Source: Deltaproteobacteria bacterium (GTDB lineage Bacteria; Desulfobacterota; Syntrophia; Syntrophales; UBA2210). From it: a stretch of DNA of 10,411 bases. The stretch lies in assembly GCA_016934695.1 (NCBI GenBank), contig JAFGSH010000225.1, positions 1 through 10,411 on the forward strand, read 5' to 3'. The notes under the pieces are model-generated. The model did not search any database. It saw nothing but the letters and a program-made list of their open reading frames with translations, and was not told the origin of the DNA. Below, in pieces: positions 1 through 7,376 of this stretch (positions are counted from its first letter, which is position 1; every line of letters starts with the position of its first letter). Both the position numbers and the translations under genes were made by a program.

Positions 1-144
1 CCCCTCTCCATCGGCGGGGGGATCGGCCAGTCGCGACTGTGCATGTTCTACCTCCGCAAGGCCCATATCGGCGAGATACAGGCCAGCATATGGCCGCAAG
101 AAATGGTAGAAACGTGCCGCAAAAACAATATCGTATTACTGTAA
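1..144 (+). CDS. asnA: Aspartate--ammonia ligase (asparagine synthetase A), C-terminal fragment
   Basis: The frame is open from the first base of the window and ends with TAA, giving the last 47 residues of a protein whose start lies upstream. The fragment contains [10 protein letters not shown] followed by a [11 protein letters not shown] segment. These match, from memory, the C-terminal region of AsnA, a class II aminoacyl-tRNA-synthetase-like enzyme that makes asparagine from aspartate, ammonia and ATP in the cytoplasm. The GGGIGQSR stretch corresponds to the motif 3 ATP-binding loop and its arginine. The family is usually about 330 residues, so roughly 85 percent is missing here. The next gene, asnS, starts 13 bases downstream on the same strand, so asparagine supply and asparagine tRNA charging are probably co-transcribed. 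The product call is confident despite the short fragment, because both the motif and the neighbour agree. Confidence 0.88.
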   Translation, partial: PLSIGGGIGQSRLCMFYLRKAHIGEIQASIWPQEMVETCRKNNIVLL

Positions 145-157
145 AGGGTGAGCGGAG

Positions 158-1540
158 ATGAAACGCACCAAGATACACAAACTGCTCCTATCGGACACCC
201 CCCTGGAAGAGATCCTGATCAAGGGATGGGTCAGGACCAGACGAGACTCAAAGGGGTTTTCCTTTATCGAGGTCAACGACGGATCGAGCCGCACCAATAT
301 CCAGGTCATTGCCGATCAGGGTCTGGGCAACTATGCCGACATCCTGAAGCTGTCCACGGGGAGCGCGGTGGCCGTTACCGGACGGCTGGTGGCATCCCAG
401 GGAAGTGGGCAGGCATGGGAGATCCAGGCCAGCGAGGTGGAGATTGTCAGCATCGCCCCTGAGACGTATCCTCTCCAGAAAAAGCGTCACAGTGATGAAT
501 TCCTGCGCACCATCGCGCACCTCAGACCGCGGACGAACAAATACGGCGCAACCTTCCGGATCCGTTCGGAGCTCGCTTACGCGATCCACCGTTTCTTCAG
601 GGAACGGGGTTTTACCTACATCCACACCCCCATCATCACCGCATCCGACTGCGAGGGGGCGGGGGAGATGTTCAGGGTCACCACTCTCAACCCGGATAAC
701 ATCCCGAAGACGGGCGGTGCGGTCGACTATTCCCTGGATTTCTTCGGAAAGCAGGCGAACCTGACCGTCTCGGGACAGCTCGAAGCGGAGCTCTTCGCCC
801 TCGCCCTGGGCGACGTCTACACCTTCGGCCCCACCTTCAGGGCCGAAAACTCCAACACCCGGCGGCACGCCGCCGAATTCTGGATGGTGGAACCGGAGAT
901 GGCCTTCTGCGATCTGGAAGGAGACATGGAACTCGGAGAGGAAATGGTCAAATACCTGGTCGCCCATGTAATGGACAACTGCAGTGACGACCTTGATCTC
1001 TTCGCACGGTTCGTGGACAAGAATCTCATGACGACGCTGGAGAATATCGCCACATCCGATTTCGTCCGGCTCCCCTACCGGGAGGCGGTGGAGATCCTAG
1101 AGAAGGCCACGCAGCAATTCGATTATGAGGTGGGATTCGGGAAGGACCTCCAGTCCGAGCACGAGCACTACCTGACCGAACAGCACTTCAAGCGACCGGT
1201 CATCGTCTACGACTACCCCGCTACGATCAAACCCTTTTACATGCGGGTTAATGAAGGCGGCGAGACCGTCAGGGCCATGGATGTCCTAGTCCCGAGTATC
1301 GGCGAGATCATCGGGGGGAGCCAGCGTGAAGAGCGGATCGACATCCTGGAGGCACGGATGGAGGAATCCGGTCTCGCCAAAGAGAACTATTGGTGGTATC
1401 TGGATTCCCGGAGGTTCGGGAGTGTCCCGCACAGCGGCTTCGGTCTGGGGTTCGAACGCCTGATCATGCTGATCACCGGCATAGCGAACATCCGGGACGT
1501 CATCCCCTTCCCACGGACACCCAGCAACATCGAATTCTGA
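158..1540 (+). CDS. asnS: Asparaginyl-tRNA synthetase
   Basis: This is a full-length 460-residue class II aminoacyl-tRNA synthetase that charges tRNA-Asn with asparagine in the cytoplasm; the E. coli enzyme has 466 residues. An N-terminal OB-fold anticodon-binding domain occupies roughly residues 15-105 ([14 protein letters not shown] near 23-36). It is followed by the catalytic domain: motif 2 is [15 protein letters not shown] at about 227-241, and motif 3 is [11 protein letters not shown] at about 427-437 with Arg434. The short spacing between domains and the [16 protein letters not shown] form favour AsnS over AspRS or LysRS. The ATG start is preceded by AAAGGGTG at 143-150, overlapping the asnA stop region, so translation may be coupled to asnA. 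The nuclease gene follows after 18 bases. No key residue appears to be missing. Confidence 0.97.
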   Translation: MKRTKIHKLLLSDTPLEEILIKGWVRTRRDSKGFSFIEVNDGSSRTNIQVIADQGLGNYADILKLSTGSAVAVTGRLVASQGSGQAWEIQASEVEIVSIAPETYPLQKKRHSDEFLRTIAHLRPRTNKYGATFRIRSELAYAIHRFFRERGFTYIHTPIITASDCEGAGEMFRVTTLNPDNIPKTGGAVDYSLDFFGKQANLTVSGQLEAELFALALGDVYTFGPTFRAENSNTRRHAAEFWMVEPEMAFCDLEGDMELGEEMVKYLVAHVMDNCSDDLDLFARFVDKNLMTTLENIATSDFVRLPYREAVEILEKATQQFDYEVGFGKDLQSEHEHYLTEQHFKRPVIVYDYPATIKPFYMRVNEGGETVRAMDVLVPSIGEIIGGSQREERIDILEARMEESGLAKENYWWYLDSRRFGSVPHSGFGLGFERLIMLITGIANIRDVIPFPRTPSNIEF

Positions 1541-1558
1541 GCCGGAAAGGAACGAACT

Positions 1559-3160
1559 ATGATCACAATAACCTGCTTGGGAGCGGCGGGAACGGTAACG
1601 GGTTCAAACTACCTTATTGAAGACACTCATGGCACGCGGATACTGGTCGACTGCGGCCTCTTTCAGGGAGGGAAACAGACCGAGTGGCGGAATGCGGCAC
1701 CGTGGGGTTTCAACCCCTCAGAGATCAACACCCTCCTCCTCACCCATGCACATATCGACCACAGCGGGAGGATCCCCAAACTGGTGAAGGACGGTTTCCA
1801 CGGGCGGATCATCACCTCCCCCCCCACGGCGGAGCTCTGCGAAGTGATGCTCCTCGACTCCGGACATGTCCAGGAGATGGACGCGGAATGGCAGACACGC
1901 AAGAACAGGCGCAAGAGCAAGAAGGGAATCGAACCGCTCTATACCGTAGCGGATGCCCAGGCGAGCACCCAGTACTTCTCCCCTGTGGAGGAGGCTCGAG
2001 TCATTGAGATCGAGCGGGGGATGAAGGCCCGCTTCGTCAATGCGGGACACATCCTCGGATCATCGAGTATCGAGCTCTGGATCGATGACGGGGGGACACC
2101 GGTCAAGATCGTATTCTCAGGCGATATCGGCAAAGACAACCAGTTGATCGTCAAGGACCCCGCCGAGATCACCGAGACGAATTATCTCTTCATCGAATCG
2201 ACGTACGGCAACCGCCTGCACCGATCCTTTGCCGACAGCAAGACGGAACTTCTGGAAGCCATCCGGTACGCTGTGTCGAACGACGAAAAAGTGATCATCC
2301 CGGCCTTTGCGGTGGAGCGGACCCAGGAGATCCTCTATATCCTGGGAGAATTTCAGCGGAGCGGTTCTCTCCCTGACATACCGATCTACCTCGACAGTCC
2401 GTTGGCGATTAAGGCCACGGAGATATTCCGCAAGAATGAGAAATATTACGACGAAGAGGCGATGGAGATCGTTAAGGAGGGATTCGATCCCTTTGATATG
2501 CCCAACCTGAAATTCACCCCCTCCACCGAGGAGTCGATGGCCATCAATCAGAAATCCGGTTCCGCCATCGTCATTGCGGGGAGCGGCATGTGCACTGCGG
2601 GGCGGATCAAGCACCACCTCAAACACAACCTGTGGCGCCCGGGGGCGAGCGTCGTCATCGTCGGATTCCAGGCCATGGGAACCCCCGGCAGGAGGATCGT
2701 AGACGGAGAAAAACGGATCAGGGTCCTGGGAGAGGATGTCACCGTTGCGGCGAAGGTCTTCACCATCGGCGGATTTTCGGCGCATGCGGACCAGAAGGGA
2801 CTCATGGAATGGGCGGGGCATTTTGCTTCAGCACACCCCCACGTCTTCGTCACCCACGGCGAAGCGACGGCCAGCCAGGCCCTCGCCACCAAGCTCAGGG
2901 AAGAACTGAAGCTGGATGCCTCAGTCCCCAAGCTGGGAGAGACACTGATCCTCGAACCCCAGAAGATGAGCAGTACCCTGCCCGCCGAAGCGGCTCCCGA
3001 AGACCTTGATCAGGTGATGCAGGGGACCGTCATCAATCTCGAGAAGGAATTGGAGGAATTGAAACAGCGGCTCGCGGCTCGCGGCGGCCGGGTCCAGGAA
3101 TCAGACATCGATCGTCTCAGAGAGATCGAGGAAGATCTGCGAATGATCCTCCCCGGGTAA
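1559..3160 (+). CDS. Beta-CASP metallo-beta-lactamase-fold ribonuclease
   Basis: This is a 533-residue protein of the metallo-beta-lactamase/beta-CASP family (YsmA/CPSF73-like RNA nucleases), probably a cytoplasmic zinc-dependent RNA-processing enzyme. Motif 2 is THAHIDHSG at residues 62-70 (His63, His65, Asp67, His68). Motif 3 is GHILGSS at 163-169 and motif 4 is SGDIGK at 187-192. The beta-CASP motifs follow: ESTYG near 213-217, the GSGMCTAGRI signature at 341-350, FSAHAD at 406-411 and THGE at 432-435. All expected metal ligands are present. After about residue 465 there is an extension of some 65 residues, acidic and helical, with a heptad-like LEKELEELKQRL segment. Many relatives stop near 450-470 residues, so this tail is an addition. 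A strong AAAGGAA ribosome site at 1546-1552 supports the ATG. Its substrate is not known; position after asnS suggests co-transcription. Confidence 0.93.
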   Translation: MITITCLGAAGTVTGSNYLIEDTHGTRILVDCGLFQGGKQTEWRNAAPWGFNPSEINTLLLTHAHIDHSGRIPKLVKDGFHGRIITSPPTAELCEVMLLDSGHVQEMDAEWQTRKNRRKSKKGIEPLYTVADAQASTQYFSPVEEARVIEIERGMKARFVNAGHILGSSSIELWIDDGGTPVKIVFSGDIGKDNQLIVKDPAEITETNYLFIESTYGNRLHRSFADSKTELLEAIRYAVSNDEKVIIPAFAVERTQEILYILGEFQRSGSLPDIPIYLDSPLAIKATEIFRKNEKYYDEEAMEIVKEGFDPFDMPNLKFTPSTEESMAINQKSGSAIVIAGSGMCTAGRIKHHLKHNLWRPGASVVIVGFQAMGTPGRRIVDGEKRIRVLGEDVTVAAKVFTIGGFSAHADQKGLMEWAGHFASAHPHVFVTHGEATASQALATKLREELKLDASVPKLGETLILEPQKMSSTLPAEAAPEDLDQVMQGTVINLEKELEELKQRLAARGGRVQESDIDRLREIEEDLRMILPG

Positions 3161-3169
3161 CGGGCCGAC

Positions 3170-4318
3170 TCAGCGGCGCAGCCGTTCCTTGAGCTCCATG
3201 ATCCGCCGGTAGGATGCGTCGATCCTGTCGGCGGAGAGAATTCCTTCACTCACCAGCCGTTCCAGGATAGCACCGGCCCGGGAGGCGATACCCTCTTCGA
3301 AGACCGAGTTGTTCGCGAAGAGAAGGATATCCACACCGGCGAGGACGGCCCGTTTGATTGCCGTCTCGATATTATAATTATCCCGTATCGCCCCCATCTG
3401 CATGTCGTCGGAGATAATCACCCCTTCGTACCCCATATACTCGCGGAGAATGTGGTGTATCGTTTCGGATGAGAGGGTGGCGATCCATTCAGGATCGAGA
3501 TTTCCGTTGAAGACATGGGCCGTCATGATCATATCGCACCGGTCGGCCTTGATGATCCGGTCATAGGGGATCAGCTCCTCGGGAGACCAGGTGTCGGTGA
3601 TATCGACAAACCCTTTGTGCGAATCGGCCCGGGAACTCCCGTGGCCGGGGAAATGCTTGATGGCGGAGAGGATGCCACGGTCGTGCAGGGCATCGATCAC
3701 GGCGATTGCCTGCCGGGCAACCACCACGGGGTCGGCGGAGAAAGACCGCCCCAGCTTTCCGATCACCGGATTATCCGGATTGGTATTGAGATCGACCACG
3801 GGGGCACAGTTCAGATTGATCCCCAGGGAGGCCAGCGTCCCGGCTATGACATCGGCATACTGTCGTGTCTTCTCCACATCCTCGAGTGATCCAAGGTACT
3901 GTGCCGAGACGGTCGGAGGGAATCCGTAGGCCTCCTTCAGTCGACAGACCCGTCCCCCCTCCTGGTCTATGGCGACGAAGAGAGGGGTCGAGGCGGCACC
4001 CTGCAGGGACGCCACCAGCTGTTTCACCTGCCCCGGGGACTTGATATTCCTCACGGGGGAGGCCGATGGCACATCGTAATCGAAGAGGATGACGCCCCCT
4101 ACCCTGCCGGCCTCGATATCCCGCATGATGGACGAATGTGTATCTACCGTGAGCCCCCGGAAGCCGACCATCACCATCTGCCCGATCTTCTCTTCGAGTG
4201 TCGGCCCCTTTCCATCCACTGCAAAGGAGGAGGGAGGGAATATAATCATAAGGGCAACCGAAAGAAGAACCATACGAATCAGCACTTCACATTTATTCAG
4301 GAACGTGGTAGTTTGCAT
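3170..4318 (-). CDS. Secreted GH3 beta-N-acetylhexosaminidase (NagZ-like)
   Basis: This 382-residue glycoside hydrolase family 3 protein probably removes terminal beta-N-acetylglucosamine from peptidoglycan fragments. Residues 1-33 form a classical signal peptide: basic residues at 9 and 15, a hydrophobic core at about 16-28, and a likely cut after SFA. There is no lipobox, so it is predicted to be periplasmic or secreted, unlike the cytoplasmic E. coli NagZ. The single TIM-barrel domain shows AIDQEGGRV (116-124), the family signature KHFPGHGSSRADSH (221-234) with the Asp232/His234 acid-base dyad typical of NagZ enzymes, and ISDDMQMGAI (302-311) carrying the nucleophile aspartate. It lacks the second C-terminal domain of the long Bacillus enzyme. 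AAGGAAAG lies 5 bases before the ATG. The gene converges on the nuclease gene (9-base gap) and diverges from etfB. Confidence 0.92.
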   Translation of the reverse strand: MQTTTFLNKCEVLIRMVLLSVALMIIFPPSSFAVDGKGPTLEEKIGQMVMVGFRGLTVDTHSSIMRDIEAGRVGGVILFDYDVPSASPVRNIKSPGQVKQLVASLQGAASTPLFVAIDQEGGRVCRLKEAYGFPPTVSAQYLGSLEDVEKTRQYADVIAGTLASLGINLNCAPVVDLNTNPDNPVIGKLGRSFSADPVVVARQAIAVIDALHDRGILSAIKHFPGHGSSRADSHKGFVDITDTWSPEELIPYDRIIKADRCDMIMTAHVFNGNLDPEWIATLSSETIHHILREYMGYEGVIISDDMQMGAIRDNYNIETAIKRAVLAGVDILLFANNSVFEEGIASRAGAILERLVSEGILSADRIDASYRRIMELKERLRR

Positions 4319-4326
4319 ACAATCTT

Positions 4327-4354
4327 TCCTTCATGTCGACAATTACCGGAAGGA
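4327..4354 (-). repeat. Inverted repeat over the GH3 gene ribosome binding site
   Basis: TCCTTC at 4327-4332 is repeated in inverse as GAAGGA at 4349-4354, with 16 bases between. In the minus-strand transcript the downstream arm is the Shine-Dalgarno sequence of the GH3 gene and the upstream arm is its perfect complement. A hairpin could therefore mask the ribosome site. The arms are only six pairs with a long loop, so stability is doubtful. Confidence 0.3.
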
Positions 4355-4364
4355 CTAACATATT
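4336..4364 (+). promoter_or_regulatory. Candidate sigma70-type promoter for the etfBA-acd-folD-osmC operon
   Basis: TCGACA at 4336-4341 matches the -35 consensus at five of six positions. CATATT at 4359-4364 matches the -10 consensus at four of six. The spacer is exactly 17 bases. Transcription would begin near 4371, leaving an untranslated leader of about 60 bases before the etfB ATG. This is by eye only, and organisms with variant sigma factors may not use it. Confidence 0.4.
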
Positions 4365-4430
4365 GCAGGGAGAAATACCACCGATTGTAGCTGTGTACGT
4401 CTTCCCTACAGATGTCAGAGGAACAGTGCG

Positions 4431-5225
4431 ATGTCTCTCAATATCGTTGTATGCATAAAACAGGTCCCCAACCCGGAGCACTTTGACCGGATCACCCTCG
4501 ATCCGGCAACCGGTGCCATCAGGCGGGAAGGGGTCCCCTCCATCACGAACCCCCTCGACCGGCACGCGATGGAGGAGGCTCTCCTCATCAGGGAGCGGTT
4601 CGGCGGGACCGTATCGGTCATCACCATGGGTCCTCCCCCCGCGCGGAAGAGCCTTGAAGATGCCCTCGCCATGGGGGCCGACCGTGGGGCGATCCTGTGC
4701 GATCAGAACTTCGCCGGTGCGGACTCACTCGCAACGGCGCACATCCTGGCGGCGGGGGTTCGTGCCCTGGGCCCCTTCGATCTCGTCCTCTGTGGGAACG
4801 AATCGGTGGACGGGGCAACGGGACAGGTTACTCCGCAGCTCGCCGAATTTCTGGACATCCCCCACGTCACCTGTGCGCGGAAGCTCGCCATAGAGGACAA
4901 GAAAACGGCCCTGGTGGAGAGGGCGGTCGAAGGGGGATATCTGCGGGTCGAGGTCTCCCTCCCGGCGGCAATCTCCGTCCTGAAGGGAATCAATCGCTAT
5001 CGCCTCCCTACGGCGATGGGAATAATGGCGGCGGCGGATCGAGAGATTATCGAGATGGGCTGTTCCGTCTGCGAATCCGCCGGCGGCATCCTCGCGTCCC
5101 CCACGAAGGTGACCGAGGTTTTCGAGTCATCCCTGAAGCGGAAGGTAACCATGCTCACGGGGGGACCGGAGGAGGTGGCACGAGACCTGCTGCACCGGCT
5201 GCGCGAGATGGAGGCCCTCTCATGA
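4431..5225 (+). CDS. etfB: Electron transfer flavoprotein subunit beta (FixA family)
   Basis: This 264-residue protein is the beta subunit of electron transfer flavoprotein, which with EtfA shuttles electrons between acyl-CoA dehydrogenases and the respiratory or ferredoxin/NAD pools. It begins with the family hallmark IVVCIKQVP (5-13) and has NPLDRHAMEEAL (40-51), GADRGAILCD (82-91) and the nucleotide-binding segment GNESVDGATGQVTPQLAEFL (122-141). That last segment resembles the DGDTAQVGP form seen in bifurcating-type and anaerobic EtfB proteins more than the DDDCNQT form of AMP-binding mitochondrial ETF. That hint is not proof of a second FAD. The start has AGAGGAA at 4417-4423, seven bases upstream. 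The stop overlaps the etfA start as ATGA, so the two subunits are translationally coupled. It is the first gene of a five-gene unit. Confidence 0.95.
   Translation: MSLNIVVCIKQVPNPEHFDRITLDPATGAIRREGVPSITNPLDRHAMEEALLIRERFGGTVSVITMGPPPARKSLEDALAMGADRGAILCDQNFAGADSLATAHILAAGVRALGPFDLVLCGNESVDGATGQVTPQLAEFLDIPHVTCARKLAIEDKKTALVERAVEGGYLRVEVSLPAAISVLKGINRYRLPTAMGIMAAADREIIEMGCSVCESAGGILASPTKVTEVFESSLKRKVTMLTGGPEEVARDLLHRLREMEALS
5210..5214 (+). promoter_or_regulatory. Ribosome binding site fixing the etfA start
   Basis: GGAGG lies inside the last codons of etfB, seven bases before the ATG at 5222. The same reading frame is open much further upstream (to 4697), so this site and the homology of the following residues decide that etfA starts at 5222 and not earlier. 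Confidence 0.7.
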
Positions 5226-6214
5226 GACAGATTCTGGTGTGGGCGGAGATCACGAATGAACAGATAGCGGATGTCTCTCTCGATGCACTCCGGAAGGCAA
5301 CACAGCTTGCCGGAAGTATACACGGATCGGTCGGGGCAATCCTGATCGGCGACGGATGCCGGGGATCGGCGGAGGACCTTATCCGCTTCGGCGCCGACCG
5401 GGTGTGGCTCGTCGAAGACTCACGCCTGACCCTTTACCAGAGTGATCCGTACGCACGGATCGTTACGGATATCATCAGGGAGGTCGAACCCGAGATCGTC
5501 CTCATGGGGGGAACATCGATCGGGATGGACCTCGCACCGCGGGTCGCGGCGAAGCTGAAAACGGGTCTGACAGCTCACTGTGTCGATCTGCACATCGAAA
5601 AAATCAATGGGGAAGAGCAGCTGATCCAGGTGGTCCCCGGGTGGGGGGGGCAGATGATGGTGAAGATAAGCTGCCCGGAACACCGCCCCCAGATGGCCAC
5701 TATCCGCCCCGGTGTCATGGAAAAGGGGACGGCGGACCCTGCGCGGACGGGTGAGATCATAACGGTCACCCCTGAGATCACCGAAGACGACCTTCGGGCG
5801 AAGACCCTGGAGATGATCAGTGAGGAAGAGAGGGAAACACCCCTGGAGGACGCACGGATCGTCGTATCCGGAGGATTCGGCCTTTACGGATCGGGGGGAT
5901 TCGATCCGGTCGAACGGCTCGCCGCCGTCCTCCACGGAGAAGTGGCGGGGACCCGTCCCGCCTTCGATCAGGGGTGGATCCCGGAATCCCGGATGATCGG
6001 GCAGAGCGGCAAGACGGTCAGGCCGGACCTCTTTGTCAGCGTGGGAGCCTCCGGTGCGATGCACTATACGACGGGATTTCTCAAGTCGAAAGTGATCGTG
6101 GCGATCGACCGGAACCCCAACGCCCCCATCTTTGATATTGCCGATTTCGGGATAGCGGACGACCTGAACAGGATCATCCCGTCCCTGATCAAAGAACTGG
6201 AAAACCAGGAATAG
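5222..6214 (+). CDS. etfA: Electron transfer flavoprotein subunit alpha, variant flavin site
   Basis: This is a 330-residue EtfA/FixB, the FAD-binding partner of EtfB. The start at 5222 gives MRQILVWAE, the usual beginning of the family. The longer upstream open frame only shadows etfB. The C-terminal FAD domain has ARIVVSGGFGL (211-221), QSGKTVRPDLFVSVGASGAM (261-280), and VAIDRNPNAPIFDIADFGI (293-311), all expected landmarks. Two departures stand out. The common GGRG motif reads GGFG here (Phe219 in place of Arg). The common SGAIQH motif reads SGAMHY (277-282), so the conserved flavin-contacting His position is Tyr, with a His one residue earlier. Alignment at both sites is unambiguous because the flanks match. 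The protein is otherwise complete, so it is probably a functional divergent ETF. The acyl-CoA dehydrogenase gene starts 34 bases downstream. Confidence 0.94.
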   Translation: MRQILVWAEITNEQIADVSLDALRKATQLAGSIHGSVGAILIGDGCRGSAEDLIRFGADRVWLVEDSRLTLYQSDPYARIVTDIIREVEPEIVLMGGTSIGMDLAPRVAAKLKTGLTAHCVDLHIEKINGEEQLIQVVPGWGGQMMVKISCPEHRPQMATIRPGVMEKGTADPARTGEIITVTPEITEDDLRAKTLEMISEEERETPLEDARIVVSGGFGLYGSGGFDPVERLAAVLHGEVAGTRPAFDQGWIPESRMIGQSGKTVRPDLFVSVGASGAMHYTTGFLKSKVIVAIDRNPNAPIFDIADFGIADDLNRIIPSLIKELENQE

Positions 6215-6248
6215 ACTACAGATAGAACGAGATAGGAGATGAATAAAT

Positions 6249-7376
6249 ATGTTTGAACTGACAAAGCAGCAGGAGATGTTGAGGGAAATGGTACGCGAAT
6301 TCGCGGAGACCGAACTGGCCCCGAAGGCCCTGGAACTGGACCGGAAGGGAGAGTACCCGCGGGATCTCGTCAAGAAACTGGGAGAACAAGGCCTTATCGG
6401 TATGGCCGCATCGAAGGATCTGGGTGCGTCCGGGATGGGATACCTCGCCGGGACCATTGCCATCGAGGAACTGGGGCGGGTCTACCCCTCCCTGGCCTTT
6501 CTCCTTGAGGTAAGCCAGGCGCCGATCTACGCCATCGAGCATTACGGGACGGAAGAACAGAAGCAGAAATACCTCCCGGCTGTAATCAAGGGGGATAAGA
6601 TCATGTCCATTGCCGCTACGGAGGCGACCGGGGGCTCCGTCCTGGCCAAACCGGCGACGGAGGCGGTGGCGGATGGTGACGGATACATCATCAACGGGAG
6701 AAAGGTCTACATCACCAACGGCGGCGTTGCCGACCACTGCGTCGTCCTCGCCAAGACAGGTGAGAAGACCAGCACCTTTATCGTGGACAAGGACAACCCC
6801 GGATTCGTGGTCAGCCGCCGGCAGGAGATGACCGGTTTCAAGGCGGTCGATGTGAGCGAGATTTCTTTCAACGACTGCCGTGTCTCGAAGGACGCCCTGA
6901 TTGGCCAGGAAGGAGCCGGGCTGGGGGTCGCCATGAACGCCTTTTCCGTCAATCGGCCCGCGATCGGGGCGATTGGCCTCGGTATCGCCCGCGGCGCTTT
7001 CGAAATAGCGGTCAAATACGCCAAGGAACGCATCCTCAACGGCAAACCGATTACCGCGATCCAGGCCATCCAGTTCATGCTGGTCGATATGGAAACCCAG
7101 ATCGACGCGGCCAAATGGCTCATCTACTACCCCTGCGCCATCCTTGACCAGGGAGGAAATCCGCAAGCGATCGGAAAACACGCCGCCCGCGCCAAGGTGG
7201 TCGGCGCACAGGCCGCCCTCGATGTCACCCAGCAGGCGATGCAGATCCTGGGAGGATACGGGGTCAGTCCGGAATACCACCTCCCCCGGCTCCTTAACGA
7301 CGCCGTGGAACTCTTCCCCGCCGAAGGGACCTCGCAGGTAATGAAGGTGATCCAGGCAGGAGCGATCATACGATGA
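6249..7376 (+). CDS. Acyl-CoA dehydrogenase
   Basis: This 375-residue FAD enzyme oxidises (or, in some anaerobes, reduces) the alpha-beta bond of an acyl-CoA, using the adjacent ETF as electron partner. The three-part fold is visible: an N-terminal helical domain (FELTKQQEMLREMVREF), a middle beta domain (GYIINGRKVYITNGG at 145-159) and a C-terminal helical domain (QILGGYGVSPEYHLPRL at 332-348). The catalytic base is likely Glu359 in PAEGTSQVMK, aligned with the YEGT motif of short/medium-chain enzymes. The usual TEPxAGSD signature reads TEATGGSVL (124-132), losing the Pro and Asp. The usual RDAK is NDAV. Substrate cannot be told from sequence. AGGAGA at 6234-6239 supports the ATG, and the stop overlaps the folD start (ATGA). 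Confidence 0.95.
   Translation: MFELTKQQEMLREMVREFAETELAPKALELDRKGEYPRDLVKKLGEQGLIGMAASKDLGASGMGYLAGTIAIEELGRVYPSLAFLLEVSQAPIYAIEHYGTEEQKQKYLPAVIKGDKIMSIAATEATGGSVLAKPATEAVADGDGYIINGRKVYITNGGVADHCVVLAKTGEKTSTFIVDKDNPGFVVSRRQEMTGFKAVDVSEISFNDCRVSKDALIGQEGAGLGVAMNAFSVNRPAIGAIGLGIARGAFEIAVKYAKERILNGKPITAIQAIQFMLVDMETQIDAAKWLIYYPCAILDQGGNPQAIGKHAARAKVVGAQAALDVTQQAMQILGGYGVSPEYHLPRLLNDAVELFPAEGTSQVMKVIQAGAIIR

Larger units (their letters stand above)
4319..4430. promoter_or_regulatory. Divergent intergenic control region between nagZ-like gene and etfB
   Basis: These 112 bases separate the minus-strand GH3 gene from the plus-strand etf operon and are the only sizeable non-coding stretch in the window. 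They contain the ribosome sites of both genes (AGAGGAA at 4417-4423 for etfB; AAGGAAAG complementary to the bases just right of 4323 for the GH3 gene). They also hold one candidate plus-strand promoter and one inverted repeat, listed separately. For the minus strand a TACAAT hexamer (complement of 4384-4389) could be a -10 box, but no acceptable -35 element lies 16-18 bases upstream. I see no riboswitch-like structure. Confidence 0.6.

Noticed and set aside
248..967. 239-codon minus-strand open frame opposite asnS
   Set aside because: Antisense shadow of a conserved synthetase domain.
3150..3175. Possible bidirectional terminator between the nuclease and GH3 genes
   Set aside because: Only a four-pair CCCG/CGGG stem is visible, with no T-rich tail on either strand; the nine-base gap leaves no room for a separate terminator.
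4293..4334. Small upstream frame (13 codons) overlapping the GH3 start
   Set aside because: Its ATG lacks a ribosome site and it exists because the GH3 Shine-Dalgarno follows an ATG by chance; no evidence of translation.
4384..4412. TTGTAG/TACAGA as an alternative plus-strand promoter, and TACAAT as a minus-strand -10 box
   Set aside because: The plus pair matches consensus at about half of positions and would start transcription at the etfB ribosome site. The minus -10 box has no acceptable -35 partner.
4697..5221. In-frame upstream extension of etfA giving a 505-residue product
   Set aside because: The extra 175 residues overlap etfB in another frame and are low-complexity Gly/Arg/Pro sequence. 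The ATG at 5222 begins the known EtfA N-terminus and has its own GGAGG.
5420..6463. 347-codon minus-strand open frame opposite etfA
   Set aside because: Composition typical of antisense shadows and no domain; etfA is unambiguous.
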